DNA from: Anastrepha obliqua
Lineage: Eukaryota > Arthropoda > Insecta > Diptera > Tephritidae
Direction of reading: 5' to 3'
DNA: 64,000 nucleotides
Assembly (NCBI RefSeq): GCF_027943255.1
Contig: NC_072893.1
Location: forward strand, 37,842,001 to 37,906,000
Made by a program: the position numbers and the translations under genes. This document shows positions 21,481 through 32,249 of this stretch, one piece after another (the stretch's first letter is position 1; the number at the start of each line of letters is the position of its first letter). Under the pieces are notes generated by a model. It did not search any database, had not been told where the DNA came from, and saw nothing but the letters and a program-made list of their open reading frames with translations.

Positions 21481-22067
21481 TACAATAATAAAAAAAATTA
21501 AATTAAGCTCTCACGCTCTTAAAAATACTCTTTATATATTTTGAGCCCAAATTTGTAAATTTTCAACTAGATATCTTTCACCATCCTAGTTTTGTACGGT
21601 CTTGTATGTAAATTAATTACTCTTCCTTATACTCACCATTTTCATTCAGATCGAAGTAGCAGTTTACTACACCGATGGATTCATTATTTTTTTGATTCAC
21701 TTGACGGTCATTTGTTCGTATTTTTATAGTTTTTGCCGATATGGTTCGGGTTATACGAAAAATTGGTTTTGACTGTTGTTGACTTTTGGCACAATCAGAA
21801 TAGAATATTCTCTTATACTACGTACTAGAATAATTTGTAGTACGTAGTATAAGAGATATCCCGAACCCTTAATCAACTGCCCTGGGTTATGTCCTGAACA
21901 CTTCCCTTCTCCACTCACAAATCGTATGGAAGTGAGTCGAAATCGGTTAAGTACTGTAATTTCATGGACGTGTATAGCAGATATACAAACGTTTTGAGAA
22001 ATCGGAGCTTAAATGTCATTTTTGTATGAATATCTCCCCCACAGCACCAGTTAGAGGTTTTGAGAAT
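21481..22067. other. Intergenic, one strong hairpin
   Basis: No gene seen. It includes an 18 bp perfect inverted repeat at 21810-21855, listed separately. Confidence 0.4.
21810..21855. repeat. 18 bp perfect hairpin, 10 nt loop
   Basis: CTCTTATACTACGTACTA at 21810-21827 is exactly complementary to 21838-21855. Such a stem is unlikely by chance in this composition. Its role is unknown; it could be a transposon end or a cruciform. Confidence 0.85.
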
Positions 22068-22229
22068 ATTTTCCATGGCAGAAATGCACTCAGAGATTTG
22101 CCATTACCTTCCGAGGGGGCCGCTATTAAAAACAACTTTTTTTATCATTTGGTGTTTCATGCACGGAGTTTCCAATCTGTATACTTTCAACTGGTAGTCA
22201 CACACTAACCCATTCGACTACAGCGGCTG
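22068..22229 (-). mobile_element. tRNA-derived SINE, 3'-truncated copy
   Basis: Reading the minus strand from 22229: a promoter-like box (TAGTCGAATGGGTTAG), TGTGACTACC, then the body GCAAATCTCTGAGTGCATTT, as in the other SINE copies. It ends within the body. Confidence 0.75.
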
Positions 22230-22429
22230 TGTAATGTATGCTTTAAAAATTACCCAAATCAGACCATAGATATGAGCCTTCGAAATAACGCGACGACAGC
22301 GCCATCTAGTAGACGGACTATTTTAGAAAAAATAAATATTTTCTTCTTTAACTGCTTAGTTAGTGATTAGCGCTGTTTTACTACCACTGTTCTCGTGTGA
22401 TGATGCCTTGTTTTTTGTTTTTGTTTTTT

Positions 22430-23356
22430 TTTTTTCATTCTAAGTCAGATCCGTTCCGTTAGATCTAGGTGTAACAGCAAATTTTTTACCTCCACGTCTG
22501 AGATTTCATGTAATATTTTAGTGATTTGCATGCTTTTCTGAGCTAGTAGTTCTGCCTGAAACACGCTGGCATAGTCAGGAAGACGGATTGATGTGGATAT
22601 GCTGAGCGGCTCCGAACAGAGGCCAACTCCATCACCACAGTTCATCTTAGAACCATCAGTGTGATTTCAATGCCGAATGTATCAATCACTTTTCCTTTCT
22701 TCCATTCGGCTCTCGGTGGAAAACTTACCGTAAAGTCTTTCTTAAAGTTAAGGTCGGGGACTGTATAGTCTGATTTGTTTTTATATGTAAGTCTAATGGT
22801 AATAGATGTATTAGTGCATTAAGCGCTTCAGTAGGACTGCTGCTAAGCGCTCCTGTGGTTAGGATACTCGCTGTTCTTTGTATCTTGTTCAGCTTGGTTT
22901 GGTTGTATTACTTTTCTGCTGCGGTCCACCAGACTAGTGCCGCATTTGTTAGTATTGGCCTTACAATGGCTGTGTAATTTTGGCAGATTAAAGTTTGGTA
23001 TCTTAGTTCTCTTAGTGAATAGAATCCTTTTAGTTTTGCTCGGGTTTACACTTAAACCACAGCACTTGGGCGACATAATTGTTGAGTAATCCCAGAGCTC
23101 CTTCCATAATCTCACGGATTATGGCTGAAAACATTCCTGAAACCATGAGCACTACGTCATCTGCATACGCCACCGCCTTAATTTCCTTTCGGCTAAATTT
23201 GGTAAGGATATTGTGGACAACTAATAACCACAGCAAAGGGGATAAGACCCCTCCCTGAGCGGTTCCCCCGTTGACAGAGCGTTTTATCGTGCTGCAACCT
23301 ACCTGTCCGATGATTATTCTAGTTTTAAGCATGTCCTCTATCCATTCGTTAAGACC
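22430..23356 (-). pseudogene. LOA/I-like non-LTR, RT palm to RNase H (downstream part)
   Basis: Continues the reverse transcriptase of 24494-25265 after a Tc1 insertion. From 23356: GLNEWIEDMLKTRIIIGQVG, GTAQGGVLSPLLWLLV, then AVAYADDVVLM with the catalytic YADD. NPSKTKRILFT and an RNase H start (MNCGDGVG...VFQAEL) follow. It ends near 22430 in an A-rich tail on the minus strand. Frameshifts separate the blocks. Confidence 0.85.
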
Positions 23357-23358
23357 TA

Positions 23359-24491
23359 CAGTACCTTCCCATTGAATTATGACCGATGGATCCCAATGAC
23401 AGGCAGGATCGCAAAATCCTCCAAAGAGTTCTCTGGAACAGAAATGCTTCTAGTCGGATGATTTTAACAGAGGTTCAGGAATCTGGAGTAAATATTTCGG
23501 AAAGCACGTTACGACGACGCTTATACGAAAATGGACTTTTTTGCAGACGACGAGCAAAAAAGCCAAAACTGACACCCTGTATGTGAAATTGGCGGAAACT
23601 TTGGGCACAACTTCACAGAGACTTCGCCACGGAATATTGGAAAAAAGCAAGTTAAAAAAAACCATGTTTTTCCTTTCTCAAATGGCAGTAGTCTTCTTAC
23701 TACTCTTCTTGAATATTCACACTTTTTTGTGGTTGTGTTTTTCTTCTTACAGATCATCTTCAGCGATGAATACCGATTGGAAGCGGTCACAAAAACCGCA
23801 AATTTTGTTCGCAGAAGAGCCGGAGAACGATATTCTGAAGATTGTGTGCTTCCAAGGGTCAAACACCCCCCCAGTGTTATGGTTTGGGGCTGTATAACCT
23901 CAGAGGGACCAAGTCCGCTACATTTTGTTCAGGGAACAATGCGCTCTCTCCAGTACGTAGAGGTGCTGGAAAACGTTTTGATGCCATATTTAGAAACCCT
24001 GAAGTGTTCGAGAGATGAATACACCTTTATGCAAGAAGGAGCTCCATGTCACACATCCAGGATGAGCATGAATTGTCTGAATTCAATGGAAGTAATGGTT
24101 TTGCCATGGCTTGGCAATTCACCAGAACTTAACCCCATCGAAAATTGTTGGGCATACCTCAAATCGGCAGTATACCAGCGGAATAATACCACAATACAAC
24201 AGCTTCAGGAATCGAAGATGTGTGGTATAATGACCAAAATCTTAAGATGAAGATAACACAGTGCGTAGCCAGTATGCCTCAACAAATTGCGGCCGTCTTA
24301 GCAGCAAGAGAAACAGCCACGAAATATTAGTTTAAAATAAATATTTTTAATGCAAAAATGTCAAGAAGCTTTTAATAAAAACAAATATGTAAACTTTTTT
24401 AAATGCTTTAAAACCGTTTGCTTTTTATTTGCTCTCAAAGCCCTAAATATGTAATTTTTATTATCGGTCATAATTCAATGGCCAGGTACTG
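23359..24491 (+). mobile_element. Tc1-like element inserted in the LOA reverse transcriptase
   Basis: The ends are CAGTACCT..CCATTGAATTA, inverted, at 23359 and 24491, with TA on both sides. The left end joins almost directly to the second helix-turn-helix of the transposase, so the usual N-terminal 50-60 residues are missing. Excising it at one TA restores the host RT frame (SIDI-GLNEWIEDM). Confidence 0.9.
23386..24330 (+). pseudogene. Tc1-like DD34E transposase with an apparent intron
   Basis: DRKILQRVLWNRNASSRMIL and RRRAKKPKL, one TGA at 23584, RDFATEYWKK to 23646, then a 106 bp stretch (23647-23752) bounded by GCAAGT and TTCTTCTTACAG. The frame resumes at IIFSDEYRLEAV, followed by MVWGCITSEGP, FMQEGAPCHTS (Glu where the second catalytic Asp is expected) and NSPELNPIENCWAYLK. 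A frameshift occurs near 24212, and the true C-terminus ends ARETATKY at about 24328. The 106 bp behaves like a GC-AG intron because removing it keeps the frame. A GT donor four bases later would not. Confidence 0.75.
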
Positions 24492-24493
24492 TA

Positions 24494-25265
24494 TGTCTAT
24501 GCTTAACATATTAAGAACCTCAATTATGGATCTTGTGCTCCCGCTATGTCGAGAAAAGCGACTAGTAAGCATTGTTTTTATTCTATGCCCCCCTCAATCG
24601 TACTTACAACCTCATGAATACATAGCTGTCTCTGTAGAATTTCCTTTGAGTTAGGCATGTTGGGATATTGAAATTGTTGTGTTTGTAATTCTCTGTGAGA
24701 TATACATCCAACAATCGCTAAAAAGGTTTAAGAATAAAGGAGGATAAACTGATGGGTCTGAAATCTTTCACTGTATCATGAGCACATCTACCAACTTTGG
24801 GGATAAAAATCTCCTTCACCCTCCTCCAACTTTTTGGAATATGCCCCAGCATAAAATTTTTTTTGAAAAAGACCTCTAGCCACGGACTCGTCGTTTCTCG
24901 AGTATTCCACAGCATGGCTGGGAATATCCCATCTGGGCCGGCTGCTTTGTATGATTCAAAGTTTTTCATCGCCCATAGAATTCTATCTTGGGATACATGT
25001 GATTGATTGTATTGGATGACTAGTTGGATGTTTGAACACTATTAACATTGCTCTCAATATATTCTGTGTTGCCTGGAAAATGTGTGTTTATGAGATAATC
25101 TAATGTATCGGCCGAGGATTTTGTCCATTCTCCGTTGTCTTTCTTCAAGAAAGAAAGACAGGAGTGTTCTTTGGGTAAAAGCTTACTCAGTCTGGCCGTA
25201 TCTTTGGTTGATTCTATAGAACTACAGAAATCTTTCTAAGCTTCTGTCTGTATCGGCATATTGGA
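24494..25265 (-). pseudogene. LOA/I-like non-LTR, RT fingers (upstream part)
   Basis: Minus strand from 25265: LPKEHSCLSFLKKDNGEWT, SADTLDYLINTHFPGN, KAAGPDGIFPAML, then the IFIPKVGR...KDFRPISLSSF reverse transcriptase block and, after a shift, LLVAFLDIAGA (catalytic FLDI..A). It continues on the other side of the Tc1 insertion. Confidence 0.85.
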
Positions 25266-25990
25266 AATTTATAAAGAAGGCAATCTACTCTCAACAGAAT
25301 AAAAAGAAAAAAGAAAAGAAAAATCATTCAAGTATCTTATTTGATAAATTAAAATTTATTTAAATAATAGTAAATTTGTAATCTTAAAGGGGTAGAAATT
25401 AAGTATAAATATAATAATTCGTAGTTTCAGCAATTGAAATTATATTTACTTAACTACAAACATACATATCTTTGTATGTATGTGTGCATGTTTAGAGCTT
25501 AAAAAGTAAATGTATTTGTGTGTAAAGTAACTGCATGAGATACTATAGCACCTCGAAAAAAATGCTTAAGGAAACACCAATCCGCACAGTAGAATGACTA
25601 CAAAGAAAAACATATAAAGTGGACGGAATTTTTTCGTTAATTGGTAGCAAAATTTTAAGTAAATAAAATTTGTGTTCAAAGGCGAGTATTTTTAGATTTG
25701 TATATTTAGCACATTTTTAATGAATTTATCTATATTATCATTGATTGTGTTTATGGAAGTAAGCACGCAAAATAAAGAAAAATGTATGATATACAAGAAA
25801 TATAAACATACAATTTTAGAGATACCAAAAAGGTTTTAAAAAATTTGTGTAAAATTTATTAATGTGAAAAACTTCGATTAATCATATTTTTGTATAGTTT
25901 TTTAACAACTACGCTCACTTCCTGCCACAACACAACACTTTTAGTAGCTTTCCTGTTTATGAATATTTCCCCATATTCATATTTCTACCA
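25266..25990. other. Probable 3' UTR and downstream flank of the two-membrane-segment gene
   Basis: AT-rich sequence with a TATGTATGTGTGCATG microsatellite near 25470. It lies downstream of the stop at 25991. On the minus strand several AATAAA-like runs occur, and none can be chosen as the poly(A) site. Confidence 0.35.
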
Positions 25991-26323
25991 CTACGGTATG
26001 GAACTTGTACGCACAGGCGGATGTGGCAGCACTAAAGCATCCATACGTTGCAAGTGCTTCTTACTTGATTCTACAACAATTTGTGATGGCGCCGCTGCAG
26101 TGACGGCAATTGTCAGTAAGTTAGTTGAAGGCTGTAATGCCGGCGTACGCACACCGAAGAGTTTCTCTCGGAAACTGGGCCGATGCCCCAGCCGTTGTTG
26201 CTTAGCGGCTTTCTCATTCTCTTTGCGCTTTGCCTCTTCGATTTGCTTCTTTTTCTTTATGAGTTTTGCCTTTCTCGCCAATTCAATTTTGTTGCGTTCC
26301 ATAACTTCTTCTAAATGCTTTTC
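25991..26323 (-). CDS. Two-membrane-segment protein, last exon
   Basis: From a TTTTCATTACAG acceptor, 110 codons run to a TAG at 25991. It begins with a strongly charged helix (EKHLEEVMERNKIELARKAK, then KKKKQIEEAKRKENEKAAKQ), likely a coiled coil. HRPSFREKLFG follows, then a Ser/Ala/Val-rich C-terminus ending HPPVRTSSIP. It is phase 0 with the exon at 26412-26606. Confidence 0.7.
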   Translation of the reverse strand, partial: EKHLEEVMERNKIELARKAKLIKKKKQIEEAKRKENEKAAKQQRLGHRPSFREKLFGVRTPALQPSTNLLTIAVTAAAPSQIVVESSKKHLQRMDALVLPHPPVRTSSIP

Positions 26324-26411
26324 CTGTAATGAAAACAAAAAATATTACGACTGTTAGTATCAGTCAGGTGCTTCTAAACATTTTATGTAATTACAAGCTA
26401 TGGATACTCAC

Positions 26412-26606
26412 AAACAATACTTGACGTTGTTTATCGCGCTTCGCCAACAATACCACCCATCCAGCGTAAGATATCATAATTAACGCCGGGACTAGGATGC
26501 CAGCCAGGCCACGGGCATCCTTCAGCCACGAATTGTAGAGAGCAATGAAAATGACCAAAAACGCAACAATCAGCGCTATCAGGCGTCCATTGGCTTTGCG
26601 CTCTTC
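26412..26606 (-). CDS. Two-membrane-segment protein, middle exon
   Basis: Sixty-five codons lie between GTTCGTAG and TTT|GTGAGT, phase 0 on both sides. They encode two hydrophobic helices: LIALIVAFLVIFIALY and LAGILVPALIMISYAGWVVL, separated by the short loop NSWLKDARG. They probably form a membrane hairpin. Codon use is GC-richer than the surrounding sequence, as expected for an exon. Confidence 0.75.
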
Positions 26607-26919
26607 CTACGAACATAAATAGTAATTGGTATGTATGTAGTAGTGAAAAATTTACAGATTCGAAGTGTAATTTAATTAGCAAATTAGAAACTTAAATTCT
26701 AGTGACACAGTAGTCAGTTCGTATTTTGTAATTAAATGGCAGTCAATAGTTAATAGTGTTCTTTCATCTGAAGGTCATGAGTTTGAGTTTTTTGTGAGCA
26801 GATATCTTTCTATTTGCAACTATAAATATTCGAGTGCACATCATAAATTGGACTCGCAGCTAAATATTTGTTGAAAATGTTTGTGCACTAAACTGAGGGT
26901 AATCTCTTAAGATTGTGAA

Positions 26920-28197
26920 GGGTGGTTAAATTTTAAAGGCCGATGTTGAATGTGAACCACACCTAAACGTCAAGCTTTTTTCTGCATTTCATTTAACATT
27001 TTTCAATTCCAGACTAACTCAATTTGAATTATGGAAAGAGACACAATCGAGCAATGCGTTAAAGTTATTCAGGCTTATTATGAAAGCGGGCGTTCAAATC
27101 AAAATGCATATCGAGCAGTTCGTGATTTTTTCGGTCAATTTAATCGTCCAAATGTGCGTACAATCGGAAAAAATGTGCAAAAGTTTGATCAAACTGGGTC
27201 AGTAGGAGATGTGAAAACACCAGTGCATGCCCGTACTGCAGAAAATATTGCTGCTGAAGAGCTGTCCACCTCAACTCGTCGTCGTCCCCAACAATTGCAC
27301 CTCTCACGCTCGTCGTTGATGAACATTATGCATAAAGACTTGCATTTACACGCTTACAAGGTGCAATTGACTCAAGAACTAAAGCCTCTTGACCATTTTA
27401 AGCGTCGTCAATGGTCAGAATGGTGGCAGGAAATGGCAACAGTGAATGACCAATTTTCGAAGAAAATCATCTTCAGTGATGAGGTACACTTTCACCTCAG
27501 TGGATTTATCAATAAGCAGAATTGCCGCATTTGGGCGAATGATAATCCAAGAGTGATTGCCGAAAAACCAATGCACTCACAAAGAGTGACTGTTTGCTGC
27601 GGTTTATGGGCCGGCAGCATCATTGGGCCGTATTTTTTCCAAAATGAGTCCGGCCAGGCAGTTACTGTGAATAGTGTTCGCTATCGTGAGATGATAACGA
27701 ACTTTTTATGACCCGAATTGGAAGATATGGATGTGGACGATATGTGGCTTCAACAGGACGGTGCCACTTGTCACACAGCTAACGAAACAGTGGCTCTTTT
27801 GCGCGAAAAATTTGATGGCCGAATAATCTCACGTCGCGGCGATGTCAATTGGCCGCCAAGAGCAAGAGATTTGACACCGTTGGACTTCTTTCTTTGGGGT
27901 TGTTTGAAAGAAAAGGTGTACGTTGATAAGCCAGCGAAAATTCAAGAGCTAAAGGATGAGATAATTCGGCACATTAACGGCATAGAACCTCAATTATGCC
28001 TCAGCGTCATCGAAAATTCGGACCATCGGATGGGGAGGTGTGCCGCCGAAGCCGCGGCGGCCATTTGGCCGATATTTTGTTCCATACGTAATTGAGCCAC
28101 ACCAATATTATCATAATAAAGAGAAATGAGAATAATTTCCTAAAAAAATCGTATTTTATTCAAAATCAACACCGGCTCTTGAAACTTAACCACCTTT
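26920..28197 (+). mobile_element. DD41D (rosa-like) mariner, nearly intact
   Basis: Terminal inverted repeats starting GGTGGTTAA, with ATGTTGA/GTGTTGA a little inside, bound about 1.28 kb. It has the full coding length with a single nonsense codon. The flanking TA is not clean at the left end. Confidence 0.85.
27031..28095 (+). pseudogene. DD41D mariner transposase with one stop codon
   Basis: 355 codons start MERDTIEQCVKVIQAYYE. Two helix-turn-helix units lie in the first 120 residues. Catalytic residues: IIFSDEVHFHLSG, then WLQQDGATCHT, and TPLDFFLWG. Forty-one residues separate the second and third Asp, the spacing of the rosa group described from Ceratitis. The only break is TGA at 27709-27711, where related proteins probably have Trp (NFL-stop-PELEDMD). 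All catalytic residues are kept, so the copy is young. Confidence 0.9.
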
Positions 28198-28893
28198 TAC
28201 ATCTTACTTATGATTTTGTACAATAATAAATAAAAAATTTCTAAAGAAAAGCCCGTTTATGTTTCTTGGATGTTATCCAATAGTTCCAATAGTTGACATA
28301 TTCCACTAATGTATATTAGTTTTTTTAGACCCCTAAAATATAAAGAAATAAAATTGTATGAATTTGTGTTTAATTTCTACATCCTCCTAAATTCCTACTA
28401 CTTTCCCGCTGAATACCACATGCGGTCATTGCTTTCCTACTATTCATACGTATGTATGTATGTATGTATATTATGTATGTACATAAACAAATATGCACAT
28501 AGAATAACATTTTAAAAATGTATTAAAATGTGACTAACCACCCACATAAATTGCACACGATTCCTATTTTGTGCACCACACTTTCATAAGATTATTCACA
28601 AATTATGTAGTTTAATTAGAGGTGGCAAAAATGTTTAGGTGCTAATACCCAAACAAGATTATGAATATGTTTTTCATTCCGTTTTTTCAGATACTATTTG
28701 TGAGTCATGCTGAATATTCTCAACTTTAGTCATCATTGAACATTGAACTCTTTAGATTTCATACCATAATTTATGGGTGATGCATACATACATACATATA
28801 ATACACACCGTCACTGATCAATTAATAGAATGCAAGCTTGGATACAAAATTATAAATTTTACAAAATTATAAATTTTATTTTTTACTTATATT
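28198..28893. other. No gene recognised
   Basis: AT-rich spacer with a TATGTATGTATGTATGTATA microsatellite near 28450 and a short direct repeat ACAAAATTATAAATTTTA at about 28842-28878. Confidence 0.4.
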
Positions 28894-29566
28894 TATATAT
28901 CTCGAAAACGAATTGAGCGATTCCAAACCCGTTTAAAGCTTTTAAAAGGTAATAAAATTTGCTATAAACTGTGCGTAAAACACTGTTTGCTAGGCCCTGC
29001 AGATTCAAAGATAACGAACTATCATAACGGATTTTTTAAATTTTTTTTGTAAAAATATAAAAAAAATTGTACTTTGAGAGAAAGGATCTCGAAAAATTTT
29101 TACTTTTTCGTGTATTTTTTGTTTTCACTCTAAGCTCTGTTTTATTACAAAAAAAATAAACTTTGATTCAACAAAATCGATGAACTAATACAAAAGTTAC
29201 AAACATTCAAGTAAATATATCCATTTAATATTAAAGCACCCTACTGGTAATAGGTATGTGTTAGTATTCGCATATCAGTTAGTTACAGGTAGATTTTGGA
29301 AGGGTTATTAGATACAAAAAATTGTTAGTGTCGTTATCTCAAACACAGATACATTTCAAGCAAGATCATATGTTTAAGGCAGGTAGTGTTTTCTATGTAT
29401 AACTAGGGAACCTTTTTGTATCGGTAGGCTTGCATTTTTAGTTGATCTATGTAAGTATAAATAATAGTACATGTGCCTCGTTCCTTCATAATTTCTGCAA
29501 GGATCGCCGGATACTGTTCACTTTATAATTGCAGTTTATAATCCGTCGTTTACTTAAAAATATAAT

Positions 29567-30052
29567 ATGAATAAAAGGGCGCGAGAGTTTGAGTGTAAAA
29601 ATGATCCAGATATGTTCTGTTTCATCTGCGGGGAATTTATCGTTAAAAGGATGCGACGTGTGTTTTCAAATCCTTTGAAATTTGCATACCATAAGTGTTA
29701 TGGAATTGAGCCAAGAAACAATGAAAAACCATGGACACCGAATACTGTGTGCACCACATGTCGAGTCGAATTGATATTTTCGGAAACCGGAACCAAAAGG
29801 TACATCGTAAAAATTAGGAGTTTGCTCTCTTTTAATGCATATCTGATGGATAGCCGAGCACGTCAAGACCACTACATCATAAAGGATTGGCCAGAACGAA
29901 TCGAGTTTCAAGCTGGGGTGGATAACATAAAATACTCACCACTTATAAAGAAGGAAAAAATAATTCTACCACCGCTCCACATCAAGCTCGGCCTTATCAA
30001 AAACTTTGTCAAGGCTTTGAACAAAGAAGGCGAAGCTTTTCATTATTTGTAA
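29567..30052 (+). CDS. Orphan Cys-rich protein in long-inverted-repeat element, first exon
   Basis: 161 codons start MNKRAREFECKNDPDMF. A likely zinc-binding module has CFICGEF near residue 18 and TVCTTCRVEL near residue 63. PPLHIKLGLIKNFVKALNKE lies near 137-156. I associate this type of protein with highly repeated, unannotated families in insects and cnidarians, but not with any known transposase fold. The frame ends at an early TAA (EAFHYL-stop). Homologous-looking sequence continues in shifted frames to 30250 and, after a GTAAAT...TTTCAG intron, to about 30630. Confidence 0.6.
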   Translation: MNKRAREFECKNDPDMFCFICGEFIVKRMRRVFSNPLKFAYHKCYGIEPRNNEKPWTPNTVCTTCRVELIFSETGTKRYIVKIRSLLSFNAYLMDSRARQDHYIIKDWPERIEFQAGVDNIKYSPLIKKEKIILPPLHIKLGLIKNFVKALNKEGEAFHYL

Positions 30053-30059
30053 ACAATCT

Positions 30060-30630
30060 TTCCACAGATTTCAGAAGCAAAAATAAACGAAGGAAAATAA
30101 TGGCCAATACCCATTTCAAAGAACTATTGTCACCAGTGGAGGCAGCGTCGTGGGACTCTTTTGAAAAGGTCGTTACTTCTTTTTTAGGCCATCACAAAAG
30201 TCCTAACTTCGAGCTGATAGTGAACGATTTAATCAAAAACTATGCGGAAATGGGTAAATAAAAAACACATATAAGACCGTTTTCTCATTTAACTTTAAAA
30301 CTAAACAAAAAATTTGAAAGCAAATTTTTAAATTTACAGATAATATATAGCCCTTAATCTGAATTTATTGCCCTGCTCCGAACAAACAAGAACGACCAAA
30401 ATTTGTTCTGAATTGGAAGATTAATCCAGCCTAAGAAAATGATATGCTAATGTGTCACTTACGTATTTATCTAATTCCCTCTTTAATTTTCTTTCAGGAG
30501 TAAATATGTCTTTAAAAATTCATTTTCTGCACTCCCATTTAAATTTTTTTCCGCAAAATCTTGGCGACGAAAGTGACCGAAAGCGTCAAAACAAGACACA
30601 TAACTTTTTCAATTATAAAATAAGATCATA
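30060..30630 (+). pseudogene. Orphan Cys-rich protein, decayed downstream part
   Basis: Reads THFKELLSPVEAASWDSFEK, VVTSFLGHHKSPNFELIVND, LIKNYAEMG, then a donor-like GTAAAT at about 30253. After TTTCTTTCAG near 30498 it continues VNMSLKIHFLHSHLNFFPQN, LGDESDR. The two pieces join as one protein if the intron is removed. Frameshifts near 30055-30100 separate it from the first exon. Confidence 0.55.
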
Positions 30631-31189
30631 GAGTTAAGACAGAATCATATGTACATATGCTATTATTTGTAGGATACTTAAGTTTTACTATATGGATATA
30701 TTTACTTGAATGCTTGTAACTTTTGTATTAGTTCATCGATTTTGTTTAATCAAAGTTTATTTTTTTTGTAATAAAACAGAGCTTAGAGTGAAAACAAAAA
30801 ATACACGAAAAAGTAAAAATTTTTCGAGATCCTTTCTCTCAAAGTACAATTTTTTTTATATTTTTACAAAAAAAATTTAAAAAATCCGTTATGATAGTTC
30901 GTTATCTTTGAATCTGCAGGGCCTAGCAAACAGTGTTTTACACACAGTTTATAGCAAATTTTATTACCTTTTAAAAGCTTTAAACGGTTTTGGAATCGCT
31001 CAATTCGTTTTCGAGATATATATGATTAAGTGGGCCGAATTTTTTTTTTTTTTAAATAACGGTAATTCGTAAATATCTCAAAAACGTTACCATAGAATAA
31101 AAAATAACCTTGATTTTCGGAATCAGACGGTGATTTTACATAGGAATTTCATAACGGCGTCTCTGGTGCAGAAAAAAAGTTGAAATTTG

Positions 31190-31455
31190 TGATCCAGTGT
31201 AATCAAAGAAAACGAGTAGCATGACTTTCACTTTTGACCGACTTTGACGTGGGTTCTTGGGTTTCTTCTCATTCGGCCATTCAGCCGCCTGTTGACTGTT
31301 GACTGGTTTGCATGTCAAACTCATATACCCACGTCTTATCACCTGCTATGATGCGCTGGATAAACGTTGGGTGCGAGTTCACTTGTCACTTGCTCAAGCA
31401 TGTCTTTAGCCATCTTCTTCCGATGAATTTTTTGAAAGAAATTCAACTCCCTTGG
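31190..31455 (-). pseudogene. mariner transposase fragment (DD34D type)
   Basis: Minus strand reads IIAGDKTWVYEFDMQT (GDETW block), KNPRQSRSKVKVMLLVFFDY and an upstream KKIHRKKMAKDML. The ends are missing. It resembles the copy at 58948-60256 more than the DD41D copies. Confidence 0.7.
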
Positions 31456-31464
31456 AACGAGTCG

Positions 31465-31535
31465 AGCAGTTACGCCGCAAATAGGAGGAGCTCGGCCAAA
31501 AACCTATCAGACGTTTACGTGTCAATTATTTATTT
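31465..31535 (+). mobile_element. SINE 3' tail fragment
   Basis: TACGCCGCAAATAGGAGGAG and CTCGGCCAAAAACCTATCAG match the 3' part of the complete SINE copies, followed by a TTATTTATTT tail. Confidence 0.7.
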
Positions 31536-32247
31536 ATTTAAGGCACATTCCTACCCTTGTGAAGCTCCAAAAGTATGCAATGGCGGGTATGAATCTCTTT
31601 TGGTATTTTGCTAGGCATTTCACTTAAAATGGCGAAAGAAAATTTATGGTTTACCATAAGTTTTCCCAACCAAACAAATAACTTTAATTTTGAAATGTGC
31701 CTGGCGCGACTTTCAACTACGTAATGAACTCATAAACGGTAAAGAAGCATTAACATGCGCAGAAACGCTATTATTTTTCGGTCGCCTTAATATTAATACA
31801 ATTACCTACATATTATTTTTCATATTCAAAAACCATTCATATGCAGAGCCACGCAAATTTTTTGTAAATGGGCTAGAACTCTAGCGCAGCATATTGCAAA
31901 TTTTTATGATTCACTTTGACTATCATAAAACATTGATTTATTATCTAAATTCGATTTTCTAATTATAAAGTGATGCGCTCATTCCAAATATTTTCAGTAC
32001 AAAAACAAAAAAAAAGCAGTAGTGGCTGGAAAAATTTATTGAATAATAAATCAATTGAGTTTTCAATGTCTTACGGCATGGATTTTCATCAATTTTGACA
32101 GGTCCATCAATTTGAAATCCTTCAGTCAGTGAGTGGAATTTGTTTGTTTACTGAATAAGATGTAACGTGCGTGCAAAATTAAAAATTGTATACTTATAAT
32201 ATACACATAAATATTTCACATATGCATGTGTGCATATACCCATACGT
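31536..32247. other. No gene recognised
   Basis: AT-rich intron sequence without readable coding or repeat structure. Confidence 0.35.
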
Positions 32248-32249
32248 AA

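Larger units (their letters stand above)
28894..31023 (+). mobile_element. 2.13 kb element with about 330 bp inverted repeats and an orphan ORF
   Basis: The arms at 28894-29224 and 30692-31023 are complementary with only a handful of mismatches, so the element is recent. The arms start TATATATCTCGAAAACG. Inside lies the broken gene at 29567-30600. I cannot fix the target duplication because the flanks are TA repeats. The architecture fits a cut-and-paste or fold-back element, but no DDE transposase is recognisable. Confidence 0.8.
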
